Shown here: positions 56,801 through 64,000 of the stretch, one piece after another
How positions within the stretch are numbered: the stretch's first letter is position 1
Layout of the letters: each line of letters opens with the position of its first letter
Assembly (NCBI GenBank): GCA_963969365.1
Contig: OZ017749.1
Coordinates: 3,038,001 to 3,102,000 of the forward strand
Length of the DNA: 64,000 bases
Direction of reading: 5' to 3'
Source of the DNA: Asterochloris sp. CNOR1
Taxonomy: Eukaryota > Chlorophyta > Trebouxiophyceae > Trebouxiales > Trebouxiaceae
Made by a program: the position numbers and the translations under genes
Notes under the pieces: model-generated
Told to the model about the DNA's origin: nothing
Seen by the model: only the letters and a program-made list of their open reading frames with translations
Database searches by the model: none

Positions 56801-57196
56801 CAGCCTTTGGCGGGCTCTTGGGGTCATGTCGTCAGCAGGAGCTCTGCGCTCGGCCGTGCTGCTGCTGCGCAAGGCAGGGCTGCCAGGGGCTGCAGTTGCC
56901 TTTGCCCAAACGTGCGCCGTCGAGGGTCTCAGCAACCCTGCTGCGCCGGCTGACGCAGGTGAGCCCACTCGGGCGGGTTCTCTGGCTTTTGGAGAGCCCT
57001 GCAGCTTTGCTCAACAGGGTCAGAATCCACTGCTACATCTGCAGGTTTTGTTGAGAACTTGTTCCACCACACTGGCAACACACCACGACGCATGTCATTC
57101 AGTCACAGGCCTGGCGCCGCTGCAGAGGCGCAGGAGACAAGCTCTGTTGAAATTGACTACCTGCAACACATGTCCAGCGTGTTTCAGGCGCTGTGA
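41896..57196 (+). CDS. WDR11: WDR11-family WD40 protein
   Basis: Large protein with two WD40 propellers and an alpha-solenoid tail; in animals and yeast WDR11 works with FAM91A1 at the trans-Golgi in endosome-to-Golgi transport. ATG at 41896 gives MPPIAAVDVLGHLPGPVSKT, then AYAVSSSIAVVDV, the family N terminus. Exons follow the plant/animal order: LASGDNEGRVVVWDVTTATA (42.77 kb), KKELGAEQALASIKVDPTDW (43.7), LRCCFSTTRDLLYVLLPRE (44.4), VVVFDLEFGQPAAST (44.9), DGSLSVWRRQVSGLSYNLLC (45.5), GHVWQWDVAL (46.3), ITLQRGALMP (47.2), LAFALGDGRVGLLAVKGRK (49.5), VILGDADGNLNRWDT (50.0), VRRLHFAPPA (50.6), VLALALDDGSLAFVDASQTL (51.6), RTEWHEVMSRRQTDVSEKLQ (54.7), DYPTAVGFLLASKPERTARY (55.0), LWRYASTLAAHRL and LERWAAHIHQ (56.1), and LWRALGVMSSAGALRSAVLL (56.8). 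The last exon ends HTGNTPRRMSFSHRPGAAAE, VEIDYLQHMSSVFQAL, TGA 57194-57196. More than 25 exons; inner limits approximate. Confidence 0.93.
42439..42800 (+). repeat. Intronic tandem copies of the WDR11 exon start LASGDNEGRVVVWD
   Basis: The acceptor plus exon start is at 42762 (tgcaggctggcctcggggg). Copies in the upstream intron begin at 42654 (tgcaggctggcctctcagg), 42547 (tgcaggctggctatggagc) and, weaker, 42439 (tgcagccaggcagggctgc). Steps are 108, 107 and 108 bp. In the frame of the exon the 42547 copy reads LAMEHHEGRGVLW. Confidence 0.85.
45378..45600 (+). repeat. Intronic copy of the WDR11 exon DGSLSVWRRQVSGLSY
   Basis: A stretch at 45380-45441 reads YDSLSVWQRHFSGLTYAVS, clearly a copy of the exon at 45518 onward (DGSLSVWRRQVSGLSYN). 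Two landmark words, cagcct and agcgggct, are both displaced by exactly 138 bp. The copy lacks the TGCAG acceptor of the true exon. Confidence 0.8.
51028..51535 (+). repeat. Intronic tandem copies of a WDR11 exon start GPVTVAASQKVGRVVDM
   Basis: The exon begins after tgcag at 51475-51479. Acceptor-bearing copies start at 51151 (tgcagggcgctgtcacactg, continuing gcagccagccacatggtggg), 51253 and 51340 (tgcagggccctgtcatggtg), with a weaker one at 51427 and a partial one near 51029. Steps are mostly 87-102 bp. Confidence 0.75.
51990..52215. repeat. Leucine-coding CTG/CAG-rich stretch in WDR11
   Basis: Dense imperfect CTG/CAG triplets that read as poly-Leu on the plus strand. The part from about 52090 reads GSALLLPLPWAQLLRLLLQQ and is probably exon, followed by an acidic SSDDDEVVEA. 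The earlier part may be intron. Slippage-prone sequence. Confidence 0.5.
55552..55780 (+). repeat. Intronic copy of the WDR11 exon end LLGVPLMCSAG plus donor
   Basis: The exon end at 55565-55602 (cagcctgctgggggtccccc then tcatgtgctcagccggtgag) has a copy at 55738-55778 (cagcctgctgaggaggcccc then ctcatgtgcttggcagctgg). The word cccctcatg is at 55581 and 55754, 173 bp apart. Confidence 0.65.
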
Positions 57197-57720
57197 CTGG
57201 GCCACACTAACTCCCCAACTGTACCAAATGCCTGCTTGGTTCTTTGCCCCTTGATGCATGAAGCCCAGTACATGTGACATTGATTCGATGACCTCAAAGC
57301 ACACAATGAAGTTCGTGCCTCTAACCCTGTAATCCTGACTGGTGCTCAGCTGTGAGACATTGAGTGCACAAAGTAGTGCTGCATGGGCTCGCTGCTGTGC
57401 TTCTGCTGTTGGCTGCACCTGGCAGAGCACTTTGGCACATCTGCATGCTTGGCTCACATCACATAGTCAACCCTGCAACTGCATTGGCAGCGGTCACATG
57501 CCTCAAATGCCCCTCTGCTCACTGGCAGCCAGATTTCACAAATGTGGCATGGCCTATACTCTCAGGATACATCTTGCTCTGCAAACCACAATATCAGCGC
57601 AGATCAGTGACAGCGCTTGCTTGCCAGGTTTGAATTTGAAGTGCTGGCCAGATGAGAGCCCAGGCTGCATCTCTCAGCTTGACATACTGCCACAGCTGCA
57701 GCGAGTGACGCTGGCCTGCT
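57197..57720. other. WDR11 3' region and possible start of the next plus-strand gene
   Basis: Contains the WDR11 polyadenylation signal (57328-57332). A plus-strand open frame at 57342-57785 may include exons of the unassigned gene that follows, but no start codon or family match could be settled. Confidence 0.35.
57328..57332 (+). terminator. Putative TGTAA polyadenylation signal for WDR11
   Basis: TGTAA lies 132 nt after the WDR11 stop codon, a typical green-algal distance. Confidence 0.5.
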
Positions 57721-57721
57721 A

Positions 57722-58309
57722 CTTGCAGACTACAGAGTGGAGCTGCCAGCCACTTGCAACCTCGCCGTCACTGCATTTCATGTGAAGCAGGTGACGGCAG
57801 TGTGGGGCCTGGCACAGTGCCTGCTGCACTGCATGCTATGGAGAGATGACATGTATGGTATTGCCTTATGTGCAGTGCCATTGTTGCATTGATGGCGACG
57901 TAGCCGTTCTCAAGCTGCAGTGGCAGGTGGAGGAGCACGCCAAACAAAGAAGCTTGTCCCTCCAGACATGGTTTGCATTTAGAGAAGAAGCATTGCCAGA
58001 TCAGGTCATTATATAAGCATTCTGACTGCAATTTGAGATATTTCTGACAACATTGACAGTCTTGTAGAAGTATCTGAGTGCAAGTCTGGACATCAGGCAC
58101 TCCAAAGGACACCCACTTGCTGTGCCTACCACAGTGCGTGGTTCTTCACTGCTGATTCACTCAGCGGCGGGTGGAGCTGTTCCCAAATGGCAAAGAGAGG
58201 CCCAGGATGCCTGAGGCTGATGTCAATCATGCTTTGTTGCTCTGCAAAGGGAAATGGGAACTTGCATCTGCAGGACATGCACAAGCACAGGCTTGCAGCT
58301 GAAAGCTCG
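57722..58309 (+). CDS. Unassigned plus-strand gene, at least three exons, 5' end unknown
   Basis: I do not recognise the family. Three pieces join in frame at good splice sites on the plus strand. About 57728-57790 gives DYRVELPATCNLAVTAFHVK plus Q. Exon 57876-58004 (129 nt) gives CIDGDVAVLKLQWQVEEHAK, QRSLSLQTWFAFREEALPDQ. The exon from 58165 gives RRVELFPNGKERPRMPEADV, NHALLLCKGKWELASAG and a stop near 58307. Phase 0 is kept at both joins and the residue mix is that of a soluble globular protein, which argues for a real gene. A further coding-like piece, RVWRPRKKQLTHLTDLPQWH, starts near 58606 and could be a later exon of the same gene. The start must lie to the left, perhaps within 57.3-57.7 kb. 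Confidence 0.42.
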
Positions 58310-58882
58310 GTTGCTAAGACTGACTGAGGCTTTGCCACTCTCCAGCGCTGTGTGTAGGTGTCATGATGTTGTTGGCTCAATTGCCATATGGAGGCACTGC
58401 CACCATACATGCTGCTAGGATGTTAAGCAGGGTCTGCAGCACACCAGGCACTCTTCAATTACACTCCAGGAGAAGTCCTACATGATGCCATATCATTCTC
58501 CCTGTCTGCATGTGTGTGAGGACCGACGCGGATGTGGCAGAAGCGTGCCCTCTTACTATGAGGCGCAGTACCAGCATGTGGTGTGGACACCTTCTGACAC
58601 CAGCGCGTCTGGCGCCCACGCAAGAAACAGTTGACCCATTTGACGGACTTGCCACAGTGGCATGGCACTCTTCCTTGCACACAAGCCACATGCTGGGATG
58701 GACATAAATGCTGGCCAGCATCCCTGCAGAGAGGGAGAGAGCGGGACAGAGAGTCCCAGTTCAGGCTGCCCCTGGTGCACCACTGAATGATGTTGGATCA
58801 GCCTTTGTCAAAAGGTGATGCGCATGGTGCTGCAGTAGACAGAGCCACTGCTGTGTGAGCTCAGCATGTGCCCCTATTCCTT
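58310..58882. other. Region between the unassigned gene and the CLC gene
   Basis: May hold one more exon of the preceding gene (about 58606-58690) and the CLC promoter. Nothing else was recognised. Confidence 0.3.
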
Positions 58883-61800
58883 ATGCAAGCCGCACCAAGA
58901 TTTAAGAGGGCAAACTCTCAAACCCTCCCGGTTTTCAACGCAGCGTGCTCATTTGCGGAGAGGAGGGGGCAAGCTCTGGACATGGCAGGGGACAGCAAGA
59001 TGACTACTGAGCCCCTGCTTCACGGGAAGCCGGAGAGAGGACCCCTGAAGGCATACGGCCAATCCCTCCTGGCAAGGTTCAGGTAGTCATCACGACAGCT
59101 TCACCTGAGCCTTGTCGTCTGCGGTTGTGCTGAAATCGACCTGGTTCATGGGAGAGAGGTCACCTGGGAAGGGGTCAGTTTTGACTGAGCACTGGGTCTT
59201 TGCTGTGGTTGTTGCTGCTCTCTGTGATGCAGGGAAGCCTGCATTGCTCAGAACTTGTCCCAAAATCGTCAATCCTCTTGCTGCTCTCAAACCACAGTCA
59301 CATGGTCTGCAGGACGCGGATGCAGCCTGTCTGCCCATCAAACACCCTCATCCTGGCTGCTATCTTTGGCGTCCAGTGCGGCATCATTGCAGTGGCCTAC
59401 AACACCTTCTTTCTCAAGGTCAGGCAGGGTTTTCCGCTGGGTGCCCTCCCCCAATTTTGTCAGGCCTCCGTTACAGCAGTGTGGAGTGGCCCGGCTGCAC
59501 CAAGCACCTCCCAGCCATGCTGTTTGGGGCCTCTGACTCAGACATGTGCATGCAAGACAAGCAAGTTGCAAGGTCTGGCCCTTGGCTGCAGGTGATCTGG
59601 TTTGCTTGGGAGTGGGTGCCCAACCACCTCTTCTACCCCATGCTCACCCAGCTGAGCGACAGGATAGGCTGGTTCCCCAATCCCCAGGACATTGTCTGGA
59701 CCTACACAGTAGTGGCTGCCACACTCTTCGGCACAGCTGCCGGCGTGACGCAGCACATCCTGGGCAGCCCAGGTGCACCTGATTGTTGGTCCCACCTGCT
59801 GCCGTGATGAGTCCCAACAAGTGCCTGCAAGGCGTCCGTAAAGGGCAGTGGCAGCCAGTCTCACCTGCCAGACCCTTGCAGATTGAGTTGTATCACCTGC
59901 AGTATGCTACCTGCCATGCATTCTGCTCAGCTCAGAGCGGGCAGGCCCATATGCTTGAGAATGAGGGGAGGCAGCCCAGAAGCCTTGCAGGACTGATGGT
60001 TGTTCAGCACTGGTGCCGGCCTGCAGGCGATCTGCCTGACACAGTGCGCAGCATCCATGAGGAGGGCTACCTGTCAGTGTCCAAGGCGCCCTCAATGTTC
60101 CTATGCTCCGCCCTGTGTATAGCGGCTGGGGGCTCCCTGGGGCCGGAGGCGCCCCTGCTGGCGCTGTGCGGGTCCAGCTGCAGCTGGGTGGGCCGGTAAG
60201 CCCTTGACTGCCTGACAGGCGTGCCTTGCCATGCGTCTCTCTACGGGGGCCGCTTTATGTCAAGCTGCCACTGCTTGGGTTGGCCTGCACCGGGACAACC
60301 GTGGCAGGGCCAAGATGGGCCATGCAGGCAAGTGCAGCAGCAGCTACAGCTGTGCAGGACACCTTCCTGGTCGGTCTGTGTGGCAATGCACTGACAGGGC
60401 TGTCCTGGCGGTGGGCCCTTACCAACTGGTGTGGGGCTGTCCACCGCCGGCATCGACCGTCTGGCAGGGCCTGCCTTGCAATGTGCCTTTGTTTTGGATG
60501 GAGGTTGGAAGGCCTGCAGCTGGCTGGGGTGCTGAGCGCGCCTGTCCTGCACTGCCTTGCTTACAGCGATGCTGGGCTCATGGCAGGGAGGCGCTGCAGC
60601 CCCAGACCTGACTGTAGACGCCCATAGCACAGCTTGGCTGCTGTCGTGTCCTGAGCCAATCAGCGAGGCAGTGCTGTGCTCTCATCACCCAGAGGCAATA
60701 TGTCACTGCAGGAACGTCTTGCAATATAAGGGGCAGAGGCTGCGCAACTGCGCCCTGCTGGGCATGACAGCAGGACTTGCAGCTTTCTTCGGCGTGGCCC
60801 TGGGAGGTGAGCTGCTCCTTTTCCTTTTTCTGGTTTTCTGGAAACATATTGCTTCTCAGGCTGCACTCAGCATGGCAAAGGCTCACAAGCATATGGGCCT
60901 ACAGTGGGGCTGTTGCCCTGCCTCAGGCAGCACAGGCTCATAAGTTTGCAACCGTGCATGGCAGGCAGCATGGGCTGCTTGGACCTTGATTTGGTGGCAA
61001 AGGCAAGCAGCTTTGGTGGCCCTGTCGCTGTGATGGCAGGTATCCTGTTCTCATCGAAGGTTGCGTTGCTGCCGGGAATCTGCCTGGGGCATTGTGCCTG
61101 GCCTATGAAGTGCAATCCTGCCCTGCAGGCTCCCTATTTGCGCTAGAGGTGCTGCACCGTACAGGCATGCAATTCTATGAGGTAGGGAGCTGCTCGTAGG
61201 GTCTCCTGCAGCCCTGCTGGATGCAGCCGCCTCAAGCCCCAAGTGCATGCTGCACGGTGCCATTGTCTGGGCAAGGACAGGCACACTTCAAGCACTGCAA
61301 GCCTGATGGTTGCCTGCTGCAGATTGCCACATATGCAGTGGCCACAGGCACCATCTGCCTGGCCGTCTTCAGAGGCCTCTCAGGAATGCCATTTGGCGCC
61401 ATCTGGACATTTACGGAATCTGTGCCAGAGCTGGATTACAGACATGTCCTGCTTGGTGAGTCATGCCACCCTGCAGACCCTACAGCCTGTCAACCATGCC
61501 AGCGACAGGCATGTGGCCTGAGACTCTCAGACTTGCACTGCAAGTCAGCAGGCAGCGTGCCTGCTGTCTTGCCAGGCAGAGCTCAGCCTTGGTGGCGCAC
61601 AGCCTGATGCTGACACCCTGGCTGCCTCCTGCAGGTCTAGGCATGGGTGTAATGGCCGCAGGACTTGGGCTGATCTTCATGCGCATCCACAAGATCATCC
61701 ACAAGCTCACACGTGCTGTGGGCCTCCATGTGAGCACACCCCTGAGCATGTGACCCCATCGGCCCCCTGGCCAGGTCATGTGTTCCTGCGTCCTGATGAG

Positions 61801-64000
61801 CTCCCATCCTCTCATGCTCTGGCAATGTATTGGCTGCCCCCCTTGAGCATGCAGCAGGCTGCTAGCACACTCAATGCTGATGCTGAATCTTCTAAATCTG
61901 GCCCCTGAGCAGGCCAGATCTGATACCCAGAGCCCTTGACACCAAAGCCGCTCAAAGGTGGAAGGCAGTCAGCAGAACACCGTGCACATTTGCAGCTCAG
62001 CAGGATGCAGGCTGCTGGTGTTCCTGATGCCTGTCTCTGCGGCACACCTGTCCCTTTGCTCCCTGCAGGAACACAACACGCCCATCATGTCTGGCATGAC
62101 GGGAGGCCTCATGATTGGCATCATTGGCATGCTGCTGCCTCCTGTGATGTTCTGGGGTGAGCAGAGCGCATTGTAGCTTGGCCTCCACCTGGCAGCGTGG
62201 TGTGATGCTTCTGGCATGCCTCACATACAGCTGCTGCTGAGCGCCTTGTGCTGGAGTGTCCACCGCTTGATGGAGCAGCCTGTCCCCATCTGCACAAGCA
62301 GCTGCGGGTGCACACGTGCCGACCTGACACGCCTGCTGGCCCGCAGGTGAGTTTGAGATCGACTCTCTCATCAACAAAGGGCAGCTCCTGCCTCACATCT
62401 GGCCGAAGGGTGGCCTGTGGGGCGGTACACACCCCTTCTTGGAGGTGGGTCCACTGCTGCCTGTTTGGTGCTGCATGCATGATGCATGCTGTGGCTGGTT
62501 CGCTTTGGCAGCTGCTGACACGGTCCATATCTGCCCGCCGTGTCAGGCCTCCTGCATCACGTGACAGGCACCCTCCATGGTCGCATGCCCGACATTGTGC
62601 CAGGTGGAGCATGGCTGCCTGACACTGACCTGAGCTTGAAGCGCTGGGCAGCCCGCCTGGGCTCTTTGAGTCAACATCTGCCAGATCAGGCCTCAGCCAC
62701 TGTATGGAATGTTGCGCCAGGATGCTGCCAGAATGCACCACCTGAGGGCCTGACCAGATCCCAACAGTGCCGCCTCTCACTCAGCAGAACTGGCCAGGCC
62801 GGCACATTCCATTCCCGATGGCACCTCTGTCGCCTGCGTAAATGCTGTTGCAGTACTACCTCTTTGCCCTACAGGACCACACTTCAGTTGTCAGTCAGCG
62901 TGCATCCGTGACTCACTGTTCCTGACCTCTGTGCAGCCCAGCCTGGGTGCAGACTGCAGCATTGTGCACCTCGCTCGTGCTCCACCATGCCCCCGCACTG
63001 TGCAGATACAGAAGAAGCTGCAGCACTGCACCCTGCACACCATGCCTGGCTCCTGTGCCTCATGCCAGTGTGCACTCAGCTCAGCCTGCCCACCTGTCCT
63101 GCAGAACCACTACACTCCGCACATGCTGTGCCTCATTGCGGTTGTCAAGCTCATCTGCATCAGCATCACCGTGGTCTCAGGCTTCCGCGGCGGCTTCATC
63201 TTCCCCCTCTTCTTTAGCGGCACGGCCCTGGGGCTGGCCATCTCCACAGTGCCCAGCATCCCCTTCATCAGTGACCTGCCCCCTGTCATGCTGGCCATGA
63301 CTATGGCTGCAGGTCAGTGGCGGCCTCCGGCCGCCAGTGTACTGGGCTGCTTCTTCCTTGTGCTGTCAGGCAGCAAGAAGACCACCAACTTCGGCAGCAT
63401 ACAGGCGCCAGCGGGCAGCACTGCTGCGCTTTTTCGTGTGCTGTCTGGGGTTCCATCGTCAGGAGCATTGCTGCCTGCTGCACTGCATGCCTGAGGAGTG
63501 CTGTAGCACAGCCATTGGATGGTGTGGCCCATGCAGTACATAGCTGCACTACTTGGCAGATTCTCTGTCTACATTGGGAACCCTGCAGGGCCTCATTGTG
63601 CTGTGCAGCCCTAGCAAGGCACTGTGTGCAATTGCCTGCTGCCCTGCATGTCAGGGCACCCATTGCGTGAATGCACCACACTCATACATCAGTGTCTGGC
63701 ACCCTGCAGGCCTCAATACTGTCATCACGCGGACGCCCTTTGCCACTAGCCTCATTCTGACGACCCTCAGCGGGCACCCAGAGGTGGCAGTGCCCTGCCT
63801 GGCCTCCTCTCTCATTGCCCTGTTCCTCACGCTGCCCTTCCCCTTCATCATGGCTCAGGTACGCAGCTGAGCATGAAGCAACAATGTCAGCCTCCAGGGC
63901 GACCGCATGCAGAAGTTGCTCTCTGTTACATGTTAAGCATGTGGTGCCCGGTTCATAACAGAAGTGCAGGCAATGCTGACTGCTGTCACCTGCAGTACAA
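58883..64000 (+). CDS. CLC-family chloride channel or anion/proton exchanger, partial (runs off right edge)
   Basis: Multi-span membrane protein of the voltage-gated chloride channel family. In-frame ATGs lie at 58883 and 58982; the second gives MAGDSKMTTEPLLHGKPERG, a typical cytosolic CLC N terminus. Exons: TLILAAIFGVQCGIIAVAYN (59.35 kb), VIWFAWEWVPNHLFYPMLTQ and YTVVAATLFGTAAGVTQHIL (59.6), GDLPDTVRSIHEEGYLSVSK with GGSLGPEAPLLALCGS (60.0-60.2), LLGMTAGLAAFFGVALGG (60.75), GSLFALEVLHRTG (61.1), IATYAVATGTICLAVFRGLS and GAIWTF (61.3), GLGMGVMAAGLGLIFMRIHK (61.6), MTGGLMIGIIGMLLPPVMFW (62.1), GEFEIDSLINKGQLLPHIWP (62.35), VVSGFRGGFIFPLFFSGTAL and MLAMTMAAG (63.1-63.3), and VITRTPFATSLILTTLSG (63.7). 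GPEAP is the second anion-path motif with the gating Glu. The first motif joins as GSPGDLP instead of GSGIP. A final acceptor at 63993-63995 opens the next exon at the edge. Confidence 0.93.

Noticed and set aside
58126-58410. Minus-strand open frame with residues MIDISLRHPGPLFAIWEQL
   Set aside because: The opposite strand gives exons with matching phase and splice sites, so this is taken as its shadow.

Overview
The window reads as nuclear DNA of a green alga, most likely a trebouxiophyte/chlorophyte. All genes are eukaryotic and split by many GT-AG introns, usually with a TGCAG acceptor. The set includes a nucleus-encoded plastid ribosomal protein with a transit peptide, an ALDH22A1-type aldehyde dehydrogenase otherwise known from plants and green algae, and a starch-binding (CBM20) protein. 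Several gene ends carry TGTAA, the green-algal polyadenylation signal. The exact genus cannot be read from the sequence. Gene spans below run from start codon to stop codon across introns; exon joins were made by eye from splice sites, reading frame and family similarity.

Layout, left to right. A CBM20 protein (minus) runs off the left edge. Sister-chromatid cohesin loader SCC2/NIPBL (minus, 821-13626) fills the next 13 kb and is divergent with an unassigned disordered protein (plus, 13777-16642). UCH37/UCHL5 deubiquitinase (minus, 17060-20789) is divergent with ribosomal protein eS12 (plus, 21129-22684). Then come four tandem minus-strand genes: SR-protein kinase SRPK (24268-29375), plastid uS10 (29622-30560), membrane-anchored ALDH22A1 (30624-34680) and protein phosphatase PP1 (35146-39040). 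PP1 is divergent with a DTW-domain tRNA-uridine aminocarboxypropyltransferase (plus, 39188-40495). A poorly readable stretch follows, then WDR11 (plus, 41896-57196), a small unassigned plus-strand gene (about 57.7-58.3 kb) and a CLC-type chloride channel/exchanger (plus, from about 58.9 kb off the right edge).

The genes are housekeeping genes of chromosome cohesion, splicing-factor phosphorylation, dephosphorylation, proteasome-linked deubiquitination, translation, tRNA modification and membrane trafficking. They do not form one pathway. No transposon, virus-like element, CRISPR array or tRNA gene was found.

The most striking feature is in the introns. In at least ten introns of at least eight unrelated genes, on both strands, the intron contains degenerate tandem copies of the adjoining exon edge together with its splice site. 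Unit length is about 80-140 bp and sometimes exact (129/129 bp in eS12; 94/96/95/84 bp in SCC2; 108/107/108 bp in WDR11). This suggests that introns here arise or grow by repeated tandem duplication across splice junctions.
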